Shown one piece after another: positions 23,201 through 58,252 of a stretch of DNA of 64,000 bases (the first letter of the stretch is position 1; each line of letters begins with the position of its first letter). The position numbers and the translations under genes were made by a program. The notes under the pieces were generated by a model. That model saw only the letters and a program-made list of their open reading frames with translations. It had not been told where the DNA came from and made no database searches. Source of the stretch: Berghia stephanieae (lineage: Eukaryota; Mollusca; Gastropoda; Nudibranchia; Aeolidiidae); NCBI GenBank assembly GCA_034508935.3, contig CM067442.1, positions 85,457,448 through 85,521,447 on the forward strand. The letters run 5' to 3'.

Positions 23201-25596
23201 TCAATAACAATAAGTTGATTCCGCTTTTTAAAAAATCTCAAATTCCGATTTTTATGTATTCTGATTCCTCTATGGGGCTATTGGGGGTAGGAGCCTCTGA
23301 TGACCACTACAGAGACCGCGCGATATGAAGGGACATACTTATTCTAGATTGGTTTGCTTTGTTCAAATGAGTTTTTGCTCATTTGGTTACCCTCCGGTTA
23401 AGTTGATTTTCGGATAAGTCGATTTTTTTCTCGGTTCCCCTGGGCATCGTCTTATCCGGAGTCCACTGTAGCAACTGATATTCATGTACTGGGGTTCTTT
23501 TTAAATTTTTTTTTTTTTTTGAGAGGGAAAGGAGGTTCTCTATTTTTGTTTTGTTTTTTTCTTCTCCAAACGTCCATTTCCAAATTGGATGACATTTTTT
23601 TGGTTTAATTTTTCTTTTCTTATAAAAAAACAAAAGCAAATTAAGCTCAAGATTTGGTCAAAATTCTGCAGCTTGAATTTGTGAGAGATTAATAATTACA
23701 ACTTTCCAAAGAAAAAGAATTATGTGAATATATGATTATTTGGTTCTCCAGTTTCTTTGTCGTGTGATATCAAGTGCTGTAGGCATTCTTGATCCTCCCA
23801 GTGCTGAGAGTGCAAGCCCCGCAAGTACAGATTCTAGTCCTGTATATAAACGACAACGATCCCTTCATCCAAACTTATTCAAATGGATCCAGGTAATAAA
23901 TTTATTAAAACAGACATTATTTTTTAGATAAAACTACTAATTGTTTCGATTGGATCTTAACTGCACGAATCCTTGACCCCTTGTCTTGAAAACAATTATT
24001 TTGATGTGAAATGGATCCACAAAACATTAATCTTTTTTTATGTTTCTCATGCTCGAGATGAAATGATAAATGTATTTTAAAATAATTATTAGAAGATGAA
24101 AGACAAATATATGCTCTGAAGGTTCAGTAAAATATATCATTGCAGCTCTTTATTTAGTGGATATCAATATCTTCTTTTTTTTCAATCAACATTTGACAGG
24201 CTGCTCTAGAGCTTGGTAAAGATTTTGGTATCGATCTTGACTACCTCAAAAGGCATCAAGTCTGTGAATTGTACTCTTTTGGTCACGACAAGCTGGCAGA
24301 AGAAGTGAGTTTTTAGCTATTGGTCATTCTCATCTCTCTTCTTAAGTTATTCCAATTTCATAATTGCAGCTGTACATTTAGTGCCATAAGGCCATGGATT
24401 GGGTGCTTGTTGCACTTTCTTTAGCAGTAAACAACCAATAATAAATGAGTGCTATCCTTTAAATAAGACTCTACCTGATTACTGTAGATATATATCGAAT
24501 ATAGTGCTATTGCTGTTACTCTTTATTTTCAATAATAATTTATTTGAAACATTAAGAAAAATTAATTAGTTTAAATAGTTCTATCATCCAAAGTTCTCAT
24601 GTTGACTTCTTATATTTAATTTTGATAGGTCATGTTGACTGTCAACGACCATGAGGAGATGGGAATTCGACTTTTTGAGGTTGCTGGACGGAGAGTGAAC
24701 TTTGAGATCTATGAACGCAATCTGGATGCCAACTTCAAATATCTGGGAAGTATGTCAACATCCTTGACAAGATGGCTTCAAACCCTGGTAAGTTTTAACT
24801 CACTCAATCCTAGAGATTGTTGCTACTTTTCAAAATTGAAAAAAATGTATTAAATATGAGCATGTACATAGATTGTTTTATTCAACTATCATCAACTATA
24901 GATTGTTTTATTCAACTATCATCAACATGCAAAAGCTAAAAACATTTGCTTTGATACTACGCCCAAAATTTATCTCAGAAAAATGTATTAAATAGGCATG
25001 GGGGAAAAGTGACCCAGGTTAACTACGGATATAGTCGGTGTTAGTGTTAGGGTTGAGTGAGTTAATTTACATTCAATTACTCATATTTATGTACATGGAT
25101 GCCAATCGCCGGCAAATGTGGACAAGCAGGTATTCTAAAACTTCCAACTGACGGTCTGTAAGGTGTTTTATTTTATGGCAGTTAATAAATTTTACATATT
25201 TGGTATCCATCGTATATAGACCTTAGTTACAATTCCTCCATCTTTTTGGGAAAATATCCTATGCTATCTTTATTTTTGGTAATGTCTCCTTGTCACAATT
25301 GATGTTGTAGTTGCACCTTGTTTTAGGTATAATAGTAAAGAAATTGAAACATTTAATGAGATGGTCTCTGTCTGCTTTAATTACATTAAAAATATAATGA
25401 TATGCTTTTGTTTTAATCACAATATTTTTATTTTCAGGATTCTAAGCAACTTCATTACACAGAGTTTACACTAGAATCTTGTGTCAGTCTTTTGGAACAG
25501 GCTTCATCTAAGCTGCTGGAGCCCTCGACTCAACATGAACTGGCACAAGAGCTGCTGGAGCAGACTAAAATGATGATCTCAATGAATTCCGATTAA
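109..25596 (+). CDS. RAB3GAP2: RAB3GAP2, Rab3 GTPase-activating protein non-catalytic subunit (5' partial, 28 exons)
   Basis: Non-catalytic partner of RAB3GAP1; the complex acts on Rab3 and, by family knowledge, also serves as Rab18 exchange factor at the ER. Exons read: 109-210, 1644-1792, 2750-2829, 3169-3252, 3560-3699, 4062-4189, 5924-6122, 6754-6836, 7629-7693, 8097-8187, 9391-9527, 11941-12253, 12920-13017, 13574-13670, 14676-14833, 15441-15693, 16817-17056, 17899-18005, 18268-18334, 19175-19245, 19437-19472, 19665-19739, 20118-20330, 20642-20731, 23752-23892, 24200-24304, 24629-24787, 25438-25596 (TAA 25594-25596). All have AG/GT borders and matching phases. Family signatures are colinear with the vertebrate protein as I remember it: [10 protein letters not shown] (exon 1 here), [12 protein letters not shown] (exons 5-6), [13 protein letters not shown] (exon 6), MGLNNVT (exon 7, across a frame break), [14 protein letters not shown] (exon 18), [12 protein letters not shown] (a 36-bp exon 21) and LSLFDNKG (exons 23-24). 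About 1212 residues are covered; the human protein is about 1393, so roughly 180 N-terminal residues of the propeller-like domain lie upstream. The one defect is a missing base in exon 7. Confidence 0.97.
664..731 (+). repeat. tRNA-like SINE head fragment
   Basis: The stretch carries an A-box-like TGGCTGAGTCG and, about 40 bases on, a B-box-like GGTTCGAGG, the layout of a tRNA-Leu/Ser-derived SINE promoter. The tRNA cloverleaf does not close, so it is not called a tRNA gene. It lies in an intron of RAB3GAP2. Confidence 0.35.
792..1165 (-). mobile_element. LINE remnant, Jockey-type RNase H/C-terminal region
   Basis: A 120-residue minus-strand reading frame has the typical tail of Jockey-like polyproteins: [19 protein letters not shown], then a CxC...H/C segment ([20 protein letters not shown]) and WPSATS. 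Only this 3' portion is seen; the RT is absent. It is antisense to RAB3GAP2, within an intron (211-1643). Confidence 0.75.
1925..2005 (-). repeat. fragment of SINE family B
   Basis: The 3' body of the tRNA-derived family described at 18701-19085 is recognisable in reverse (agagcc...gtttaatctggttcc...attggcaataacaatt). No tRNA head is present. Confidence 0.4.
2089..2112. repeat. G homopolymer
   Basis: Nearly pure run of G, 24 bases with one C at its border. It is intronic in RAB3GAP2. Confidence 0.95.
2358..2418. repeat. (AT)n microsatellite
   Basis: About 60 bases of alternating A and T with small interruptions, in an intron. Confidence 0.95.
4535..4606. repeat. (AT)n microsatellite
   Basis: About 70 bases of AT repeat abutting the left side of the palindrome at 4603-4747. 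Confidence 0.95.
4603..4747. repeat. 145-bp near-perfect palindrome built from a Penelope-like element 3' end
   Basis: The arms 4603-4668 and 4682-4747 are exact reverse complements over 66 bases. Then comes one T/G mismatch pair and 5 more paired bases around the centre base 4675, so the whole block can fold into a hairpin with almost no loop. The right arm matches the Penelope-like tail at 8800-8860 and runs on into the rest of that tail (4748-4815). The left arm is its mirror copy. It is intronic in RAB3GAP2. Confidence 0.95.
4676..4822 (+). mobile_element. Penelope-like element 3' tail, copy 1
   Basis: It aligns at roughly 85-90% by eye with 8785-8912: the GAAAC-ACATTAATGT-AGACTG block, then AACATTGTGGTAAATATT, then TTCGCTCCATT...GAGCAC...CGTACCATATTTGTAT. 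It ends in an (AT)n tract, as does the other copy. No coding part is present. Confidence 0.75.
5310..5605 (+). mobile_element. LINE 3' end, Jockey/CR1-like
   Basis: The reading frame 5342-5557 contains the usual C-terminus of these RT proteins: [18 protein letters not shown], followed by a low-complexity acidic tail and stop. It is strongly 5'-truncated and sense to RAB3GAP2 within the intron 4190-5923. Confidence 0.65.
5924..6122 (+). CDS. RAB3GAP2: RAB3GAP2 exon with a one-base frame break
   Basis: The exon enters in phase 0 ([13 protein letters not shown]) and must leave two bases for the Ser codon shared with 6754. It is 199 bp long, but 200 are needed. The first half reads to ...PSYGMM then hits TAA at 6014-6016. 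The second half (LNNVTYRGV...VPFHLAL) is in the next frame. Orthologues have MGLNN here, so one G is missing around 6008-6012. Both halves are well conserved. All other exons of the gene are intact, which points to an assembly or sequencing indel or a recent allele, not an old pseudogene. Confidence 0.9.
6176..6473. repeat. compound microsatellite (ATT)n-(CT)n-(TTC)n
   Basis: Three adjacent arrays: ATT units to about 6275, CT units 6284-6399, and TTC units 6421-6472. The tract starts only about 50 bases after the exon-7 donor of RAB3GAP2 and gives long pyrimidine runs in the pre-mRNA. Confidence 0.95.
6474..6690 (+). repeat. interspersed repeat family F, copy 1
   Basis: About 215 bp shared with 17600-17815 (+) and 49480-49625 (-). 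Common blocks are gtgtggtggaaca...gtgcagttt, ...cactct.cagaag, gcagtaa.aatggggctta and a TTTGTCAC end. There is no coding potential and no clear tRNA head. The class is unknown. Confidence 0.6.
6905..7402 (+). repeat. interspersed repeat family A, copy 1
   Basis: Member of a roughly 500-550 bp family ending in ...CGCCGTAAAA-CTC-CAAAAAACAAAC. It shares the 5' block TGACCTCCC..GGGCAGGGAGG and the middle block GATGRGACTTTTAGGT with copies at 9590-10668 and 29171-29690. This copy is the most diverged of the three. The A/C-rich 3' tail suggests a SINE or a LINE 3' end. Confidence 0.6.
8203..8344. repeat. (ATT)n microsatellite
   Basis: About 140 bases of ATT repeat just downstream of the RAB3GAP2 donor at 8188. 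Confidence 0.95.
8440..8912 (+). mobile_element. Penelope-like element, GIY-YIG C-terminal remnant plus 3' tail
   Basis: The conceptual protein [35 protein letters not shown] corresponds to the C-terminal GIY-YIG endonuclease region of Penelope-like retroelements. It is followed by a degraded coding stretch and the tail shared with 4676-4822, including a hammerhead-like fold at 8776-8821. The copy is fragmentary and sense to RAB3GAP2. It ends in an (AT)n tract (8912-8984). Confidence 0.75.
8776..8821 (+). ncRNA. hammerhead ribozyme-like motif in the Penelope-like tail
   Basis: In order: stem I CAGTC 8776-8780; core CTGACGA 8781-8787 (pattern CUGANGA); a 15-base stem II region 8788-8802; GAA 8803-8805; stem III ACATCGATGT 8806-8815 (A15.1-U16.1 and C15.2-G16.2 as in canonical hammerheads); A 8816 at the cleavage position (GUA triplet); stem I partner GACTG 8817-8821. 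Stem II is weak in this copy (two to three pairs with a U/U next to the core), so present activity is doubtful. Penelope-like elements are known to carry hammerheads. Confidence 0.6.
8912..8984. repeat. (AT)n microsatellite
   Basis: About 70 bases of AT repeat fused directly to the Penelope-like 3' end. Confidence 0.95.
9590..10668 (+). repeat. interspersed repeat family A, copy 2 (split by a MITE)
   Basis: The two halves, 9590-9859 and 10397-10668, together align end to end with the copy at 29171-29690. The 3' end is TTTACTGACGCTGATATGACC, then GTTGCAGCG, then an AAAACCCTTAAAAAC tail. The 9860-10396 element interrupts it. Confidence 0.75.
9860..10396. mobile_element. hAT-like MITE with 8-bp target duplication
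   Basis: Termini CAGTGCTGG and, inverted, TAGTGCTGGG. The 8 bases TATATGAG occur exactly on both sides (9852-9859 and 10397-10404). hAT elements make 8-bp duplications and often begin CAG. The 537-bp interior has no ORF but has repeated TACCCGGGTA and TACCCGC words near both ends and a G run (9967-9987). The empty site is reconstructed by the uninterrupted family A copy at 29171-29690. Confidence 0.85.
10895..11075 (-). repeat. SINE family B, 3' body fragment
   Basis: Read in reverse it shows the family B blocks: GAAAGTAC...AGCGTGTCC, aaagggt, attgttactgttta, ccatagaaactggga and gctcc..gggcc. The tRNA head is missing. Confidence 0.5.
11139..11632. mobile_element. CTG...CAG inverted-repeat element, copy 1 (6-bp target duplication)
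   Basis: A perfect 19-bp terminal inverted repeat, CTGTCATCTGCATTTTTTG, bounds 494 bp. GATAAA flanks it directly on both sides (11133-11138 and 11633-11638). Inside the ends are many TTTGCC/GGCAAA iterations (TTTGCCAAAATTTGCC-like). No ORF looks coding: frames on both strands overlap only because the sequence is low in complexity. A relative is at 28720-29132. Confidence 0.8.
12155..12182 (+). repeat. coding TCA microsatellite giving a Ser run in RAB3GAP2
   Basis: Inside exon 11941-12253 a short TCA/TCT repeat encodes eight consecutive serines in a linker (GA-Ser run-HPSS) that is not conserved in vertebrate orthologues as I recall them. The frame is kept on both sides. It is likely polymorphic in length in steps of one residue. 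Confidence 0.75.
12254..12919 (+). other. RAB3GAP2 intron, nothing recognised
   Basis: Unique-looking AT-rich sequence with a GATGAT/GGTGGT mini-array near 12720. No gene or recognisable mobile element is visible. Confidence 0.6.
14184..14327 (-). mobile_element. possible retroelement tail between two (AT)n tracts
   Basis: An 88-base block (14224-14311) sits between AT arrays on both sides. In reverse it contains CTGAAGA, a perfect GGTGC/GCACC stem, then AAAACGATC and an ATC..GAT hairpin. This recalls Penelope-like tails, but no coding part supports it. Confidence 0.35.
15694..16816 (+). other. RAB3GAP2 intron, nothing recognised
   Basis: 1.1 kb of AT-rich sequence without a recognisable repeat, RNA gene or protein motif. 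Confidence 0.55.
17600..17815 (+). repeat. interspersed repeat family F, copy 2
   Basis: Aligns along its length with 6474-6690 and, in reverse, with 49480-49625. It is preceded here by a C-rich stretch. No coding potential. Confidence 0.6.
18701..19085 (+). mobile_element. tRNA-derived SINE, family B, fullest copy
   Basis: The head has a clear tRNA promoter: A box TAGCTCAGTTGGTAGAGCAC and B box near AGATTGATCC. The body follows: gttagacctgatggaaagtact, gactagcgtcc, a Lys/Asn-poor AT region and a tail with ACTATATAAGTG and TTTATTTATTT. The same body occurs at 53797-54050, 61540-61690 (-) and 10895-11075 (-). It lies in a RAB3GAP2 intron and ends about 90 bases before exon 19175-19245. Confidence 0.8.
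19815..20005 (+). repeat. interspersed repeat family E, copy 1
   Basis: Shares AAAGTACTGAACGAAAATGA, an A-run, AACAAA and ATTTTGGGCT..ATACCCT..TC with 27770-28000. It is unclassified and non-coding. Confidence 0.4.
22139..23299. mobile_element. inverted-repeat element nested in the Tigger copy
   Basis: AGAGGCTCCTACCC at 22140-22153 is the exact inverse of 23285-23298. It interrupts the Tigger sequence just after the HTH region. Similar TGACC sequences lie outside both ends, but no clean target duplication is visible. It contains a 46-bp tandem duplication (22309-22400) and a further repeat ending in a CAAACAAAC tail near 23170-23192. Confidence 0.65.
22309..22400. repeat. 46-bp unit in perfect tandem duplication
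   Basis: 22309-22354 and 22355-22400 are identical (caatcaacacacattgtatg...aaagtgtgtg). This implies a recent duplication or a concerted copy. Confidence 0.95.
24788..25437 (+). other. last RAB3GAP2 intron, only a 30-bp tandem duplication
   Basis: A unit starting tagattgttttattcaact is present twice in tandem at about 24869-24928. Otherwise it is unremarkable AT-rich sequence. Confidence 0.6.
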
Positions 25597-25660
25597 TACA
25601 TTTTAAAATGACTGTACAGAATCCCAATTGAAATAATAATGAATAGTAGTAGTGATAATG

Positions 25661-25793
<133 letters not shown>

Positions 25794-25875
25794 CAAAAAT
25801 ACCAATTCTATGAATGGGGTAGAAATTTTTTTATGTAAAATGTAGGATTTGGTTTCGGAATTTGATCAAAGCTTA

Positions 25876-25881
25876 AATAAA
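25876..25881 (+). promoter_or_regulatory. candidate poly(A) signal of RAB3GAP2
   Basis: AATAAA 280 bases after the stop. Further AATAAA words at 26115 and beyond are alternatives. The choice cannot be made from sequence. Confidence 0.5.
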
Positions 25882-26199
25882 CATTGAGCTATAAGTTCAG
25901 CCTTTGAAAATATTGCGGATAATGCCATCTTATTGAAAATAAAAATGGAGACATAACTTGCAGTATTTTGTCCCAAGTAGTTTTTTATGTGTGGGTAAAT
26001 TATTTCTGCAAGTGTTAATGAATCAATGGGATGTCTATAAATAGTATCTGTATGTAAGGGGGAAATTTTATTTGGTTTCAATATTTTATCAAAACTGAAG
26101 TAAAATACAGAATCAATAAAAAAAAAAGAGCTGTGAGTTTGGTGTTTGAAAATATTACAGGGCACATCCCTACGAACAAAGGAAGACATTGTACTTTTT

Positions 26200-27770
26200 T
26201 TATTATTTATATAGTAAGTGGACTAAACTTTTGGGTCTTGATGAGGATGATGATAATTATATAAATAATTATAATAATAATAATAATAAGGAGTTTTCTG
26301 ATTCAGTAAGATCATTTTAAGGGGCAATGATTAAGATGTGCATGTGCAGAGAAGATAGAAAGAGAGATACGTAGTTTTTAATATGAACCGATTTATATAT
26401 TACATTTACATAAAATCATACCTGAATTAAGAAAAGAAAATGCCCCCCTGCCCCCATCCCTCTCTCTCTCTCACATATAACATACACGTATGGGTGTATG
26501 GGCCGTGAGATTGTGTATCATAAATGTGTTTCAAAACCATATTATTTTCATTCATTTTGACTTGGCCAAGTCATAATCAGCTCATATATGAGACTAAAAT
26601 TAAATTTTCCTCAGGAAAATTATTGGTTGCCAATTTACATATGAAGAAAACCCATTGCCTCTAGAGATTATTGATTAATCTTTATTGTATTGTCATGTAT
26701 ATCATCAATATGAACTTTTTTTGTGCTTACATTCGGTTTTAAATCATTCAATATTGAGTGTCATTGTTTGTGTTTCATATTGGATGGAAATATGTAAAGA
26801 TAAAATGATATATAACTGTTTATATTTATTATATTGTCTTGTCGCATCATTGACGAAAAGGTTTCTCATTATCATCTAATGTCGAGTTTTATTCATATAA
26901 AATTGGTGCTGTTTTGTTTATTTTAACTGTCTTTTTTTTCTTTCTTAAGTCTTTCAGTTATGAATAATTATTGTCTTCATTTCCCTTGTCCTGTTTTTAC
27001 AACTTAAATTTTTGAAAATCAAGAAATTGTGGTTTATCTTTCACATTGTCTTGTGAGGTTCTGCTGATATCACTGAGCATAATGAATGGCTGCTTGCTGA
27101 CAATACAGCTTTTTTACTTTCACCACCCCTTTAATTATCCCAAGGATAAATTTGAAAGTAGCTTAGACACGAGACACATAACATTTCTGAAAAGTGAACC
27201 CTATGGGTTAAGTTTATTCTTGTTGAATAATTTGAACTCTATCAGAAATACAACGATTTAAGAAAATTATGAAAATTCTGGGTAAACCAGTGCAGATTAT
27301 ATCCTTGAATATATTCATAATAAATGTCTATATTGAATTGCATAAATTGTATGTATTAAATTAAATACACTTTTGCAAATTATTATATAATTTCCCTTTT
27401 TGTCAAAATATTCCCTATTAGAGACAAGTTAGGAAAGTGATGTTTTGTTTTGATTCAGATATTTTTCAATTCTCTTTAGATAAGGTGGCAAAGTAATTAT
27501 ATCCCATTTTTTTCTCATTTTATTTTGGAATATTTAAGAAAGGATGCTGGAACGTATATAGTGCGAGTGAGCAGGCAGTTTATGGGGTCTGCAGGCATGG
27601 TCTTTTCCGTATTTAATCTAAATGTATCTTTCTTGGTTTCTTAGTATTTTTTGTCCTCGAATGAGAGTACTTGTTCTTAGAATCTGTAGCTAGAATCCTT
27701 TTGTTTGTGTGCAGGGCGAGGGAGTGAGAGAAATGTGAGCGTTTGTACTTTCTATATGGGATTATATTTC
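26200..27770. other. intergenic, nothing recognised
   Basis: AT-rich single-copy-looking sequence with short AAT and CT runs. It may include distal 3' UTR of RAB3GAP2. No conserved protein or RNA signature is seen. Confidence 0.5.
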
Positions 27771-28000
27771 CTTTCTTTAAGGAGTATTGAACAAAAACGA
27801 ATATACCATCTTAAAAAAAAAAAAAAGGAACAAAATACCCAGAATAATTTTGGCTCAAAACCCTCCTCAACCAACAACATATATTATTAAAATGGCAATA
27901 ACACTTTACGTAAAATGGAGTTAGACGCAAGAAAACTTCTCAGCACCTCCAGTCAAGAAAAACAATGACAGGTCATACTATCACTATCAGTGAGTGTGTT
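27770..28000 (+). repeat. interspersed repeat family E, copy 2
   Basis: Matches 19815-20005 in several blocks (gaacaaaaacgaatata, A-run, attttggct.aaaccctcctc). Unclassified. Confidence 0.4.
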
Positions 28001-28719
28001 TGAAAAATCATCTGATTATCATTCCTCATTGTTTTGGTGGGAATCCCGTCCTTACTAACTTGAAGTTGCCTGAAGGGGTAGATTGATGTTAAGATCTATT
28101 TTGAGAATCTTTACTTTTTTATTCTTATTTCTTAGACCTCTGAGACACAAAAGAGTTGAGGACACTGAACTCTTCATTTTTCTTTTGCACTGATACGATC
28201 TTAAAGTGTGTCAAGCACTAGTTTATGCTCTAAAACAACAGCTGTCAAAGATTGTGTGGAATTATAAGGGAAGGATGTTGTCTCTGCAGTCTAAGTGCAT
28301 GGATTTTCATTTATGTTAAAATGAGCATATTTATGTTATTTTATGAAAATGAAGTTAAAACTATATTATTTGCAATATTTATGAAAATTTTTTTATCTTC
28401 ACTGTGTCCTTTCCATGGATTTTAAAATTTAATATTCAATGCCTTTTAATGTGATACATGCCTTTAAAAATGTCATTCTCAGATTCTAAAGCATTCTCCT
28501 CTTTTTTTGAAAATAAAATGTCTTTCTTGAATTTGACTGTAGACTTTTCTTTTTGTAATTTTACCCATATTTTGTTATTTACTTGACAGATGGATAGCTT
28601 GATCTTGACATCTACTTCTGTTTCATTTTTAACTAATCGAGATCATAGCTAAATTTAAAAAACTAATTACTTTTGACTATCCAACTGTTGTCCTTTGTCT
28701 TGAGCCAAATGGTTTTAAT

Positions 28720-29132
28720 CTGGCATGGCAGTTTTTTGTTTGGCTTGCGGCAGCAGAAAATCGCAAATTATCACTGATTTGCATTGCGGCTGCAAAATCT
28801 GCAGTTTAAAAAATTTTTTTTGCAAATTTTCGAGATTTTGCCAAAAAAAAAAAAAAAAAGAACTATTTAAAAAAAAGGCAATTTTCTTCTTCTTTTAATT
28901 TGATAGCTCGTGTAAAATTTGAAAGATAATTAATTGGAGTTTCTTTTTAACTGTCTCATTTTCTTTCTTTTTACTGACGCTGATATGACCTTAAATTTGT
29001 TGCAACGTGAAACCCTTAAAAACAAACAAATACCTGTCTCTTTCATGATAATTGCAAATTTGTGCAAACTTTTGTGCAAATTTTGCTGTTTTCAGCTTGC
29101 AAATTTTTTTTTCAAAAAAACCGCCATGTCAG
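28720..29132. mobile_element. CTG...CAG inverted-repeat element, copy 2 (6-bp target duplication)
   Basis: Ends CTGGCATGGCAGTTTTTTG and inverted CTGACATGGCGGTTTTTTT (17 of 19 alike). TTTAAT flanks both sides exactly (28714-28719 and 29133-29138). The interior is rich in GCAAATT/TTTGCA and GCGGC words, like the element at 11139-11632. A fragment of repeat family A (about 28955-29035) lies inside it. No ORF. Confidence 0.75.
28955..29035 (+). repeat. repeat family A, 3'-end fragment
   Basis: Contains TTTTTACTGACGCTGATATG, then ttgttgcaacgtg and the AAACCCTTAAAAACAAAC tail. It is nested in the CTG...CAG element. Confidence 0.65.
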
Positions 29133-29170
29133 TTTAATAGATGTTGGTAACACAGTGAAACTCCTTTTAT

Positions 29171-29690
29171 GTTTGTTGTTTTGTTTTTAAGGGTTTTACG
29201 GCGCTTGCAACACATTAAGGTCATATCAGCGCCAGTAAAAAGGAAGAAAATGGGATAGTAAAAAGTTCTAGAATTACAATTAAAGTGGAACTGGTTCAAA
29301 TAGGAAACAGATGTAGATTCCTAGAGCACACTATCAAAGTACTTAGTTTGAGATCACCTAAAAGTCTCATCCAGACACAAGCACAGGTCCCATCTAAGAG
29401 GAATACACTCAAATGTTTACAAATCATATATATATGTATACAAAACATAATACAGTGCATAACAGAGAGATGATTTACAAGGAAAATAATATCATCTCCC
29501 AAAACTAACTATACATTTGACTGTTTCCCTATCAGCCAGGGTATCCGGCCAGGACAGGACAAAACCAAGAAATCTTATTCCAAGACAATGACAGAAAGCG
29601 TGTTGGAAAACAGATACAGGGGGATAGAAGTTACAGTATGTATCTCCCTGCCCACTATGGAAGGTCAGGAACCCCACCCAGAAACTCCTA
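29171..29690 (-). repeat. interspersed repeat family A, copy 3, uninterrupted
   Basis: Read in reverse it aligns end to end with the two halves of copy 2 (roughly 85-90% by eye), from the GGTTCCTGACC..GGGCAGGGAG block to GGCGCTGATATGACC, GCGCCGTAAAACCC and an AAC-rich tail. It gives the empty-site sequence for the hAT-like MITE. Confidence 0.75.
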
Positions 29691-29964
29691 TTAAGGCATT
29701 TGGCAGACCTGCCTACTTGAAATTGGAAATGTTTGTAGTATTTAGGGATAATAACACAGTAGACATTATAACTACTTTTTAACATGACCAATTTGTCCCT
29801 AATATGTTAAAATAATGCTTTAAACACCTTTATATACCAGCTTTGGCACCAGCATATAATTTTCAAGACGTTTCATTGAATTAAAGATCTTAATATTGTT
29901 CTCCAGTTCGTACCAAAAATCCGTAATATTACGAAATTTTCGAAGTAGTAGGCAGGTCTGCATT

Positions 29965-30165
29965 GTTATCTGGATTGGGTCATCTGATCTCCCACTTGCT
30001 GTGTCTTCTATTCCCTTTTCCATGTTGCCCCTTGTCTTTGTTCTGAATTGAAATTGCTTTTTTTTTTCAACTGGTCCTGTCTGGGTAAGGTTCCTGACCT
30101 CCCATCGTGGGCAGGGAGACACTTACTGTCTTCTACTTCTACCCCCTATACAGGTGAAATGCAAT
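29965..30165 (+). repeat. repeat family A, two 5'-part fragments
   Basis: TGTGTCTTCTATTCCC..TCCATGTTGCC (29998-30045) and GGTTCCTGACCTCCC..GGGCAGGGAG (30090-30118) are both 5' blocks of family A in direct order. Confidence 0.5.
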
Positions 30166-30324
30166 AAAACACAATAAGTCACAAAAAAAGATCTTATTTT
30201 CTTAGTCATAATACGTTTTCTAAAATAAATATTTTTTATTTAACAAGGCCTTTTTACAAAATCATTTTTGTTTGTATACATAATATATATAGCAGAAGTT
30301 GATGCGAATTACACACACACACAC

Positions 30325-32071
<1,747 letters not shown>

Positions 32072-32229
32072 ACTTGTCAAATGATTACCATAATAAGTAA
32101 TTGAAAGAGACATTGGGTTCTGTAATAAAAATATTTACTCATAGATAAGTAATACTTCTTTCTTTATTTATTTTTAGTTGAATGAATTATTGAATCCATA
32201 TTTTCTTCCCTGTTGATTATTATATTCCA

Positions 32230-32625
32230 GTCGGCCATGCACCTTAACTGTCGAAAACACTTGTTGATACTTACCCTCAGACTGGACATGACGACCTGGG
32301 TGGTGGTTGAGAGTTATTTATATTTTCAGGATTTGGGGTTAGGGGGGGGGGGGGGCTTATTGCAGATGGACTGAGGGATAAACCTCATCAAATTTGGAAC
32401 TGCAACAAGACAGGCTTGCAATTCTGTCCACAATCTGGGAATGTCTTTGCTCAAAAGGGGACGAAGGACATTGTGGGGGGCTGCAGTCCATCAAAGGAGA
32501 GCATCACCACGATGGTGTGTATAAATGTGTTGGCCACCTTTGTGTGTGGTGAAGGGGAAAACTTAAAAATCCCTTCATTCTGTGGCTACACAGAATGCTC
32601 CTGATGGAACCATCTGGATGTACCA
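32230..32625 (+). mobile_element. Tigger/CENP-B-type transposase fragment
   Basis: The frame reads GLRDKPHQIWNCNKTGLQF, FAQKGTKDIVGG and SKESITTMVCINVLATFV, matching the DDE-region signature of Tigger transposases (usually a MDETG box, here CNKTG, then ...AQKGSK). The first catalytic Asp is thus replaced by Asn in this relic. It lies between the convergent host genes. Confidence 0.7.
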
Positions 32626-32920
32626 GGTATAATTAACATTCCCTCATTTTTGTAATGTTAAAGAAATATTTCCATGGCTGGGCACTAGAGGGTTATATTT
32701 ACACAAGAGTTAATTAACTTCTCATTCATCGTAATCGTTTCAAAGCCCAATGTGACCAATGACATCTTATGTGTTCATTGTCATGTTTGATTGATCATAA
32801 TAAAGTCAAAGGACTAAATAGTGTTGACTCTTATTTACATGAGGCAAAGAGTTGTTCAAAAACGTTTAACTGATTCAGACACTTGCTCACCTTAAATATT
32901 CAAATTTCAAAGTTTTTTAA

Positions 32921-32926
32921 TTTATT
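32921..32926 (-). promoter_or_regulatory. candidate poly(A) signal of IARS2
   Basis: AATAAA on the minus strand about 170 bases past the IARS2 stop codon. It is the first such signal downstream. Confidence 0.6.
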
Positions 32927-33094
32927 GTAGGACGACTGTTGCTTATTTGTAATACCATCCAACAAATCACACAGTGTCAAATTGACATAAACAAATAAAT
33001 TTCTTTCACTGGAACTCAAAAATGCCAAACAAATCAAGAGAGTCCTTAGAGTACTCTCAATCACATTAAAACCCTTATAAAATCATCCATAACC

Positions 33095-58252
<25,158 letters not shown>

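Larger units (their letters stand above)
21534..23468 (+). mobile_element. pogo/Tigger-type DNA transposon, degraded and nested
   Basis: Termini CAGTGCACTCTGGATACG and inverted CAGTGGACTCCGGATAAG, both flanked by TA (21532-21533 and 23469-23470), as in Tc1/mariner-pogo elements. Subterminal AAGTCGATTTT words occur at both ends. At 22027-22131 a frame reads [31 protein letters not shown], the CENP-B-type HTH of Tigger transposases, with an internal stop. The DDE part is gone; a second inverted-repeat unit (22139-23299) occupies the middle. Confidence 0.8.
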
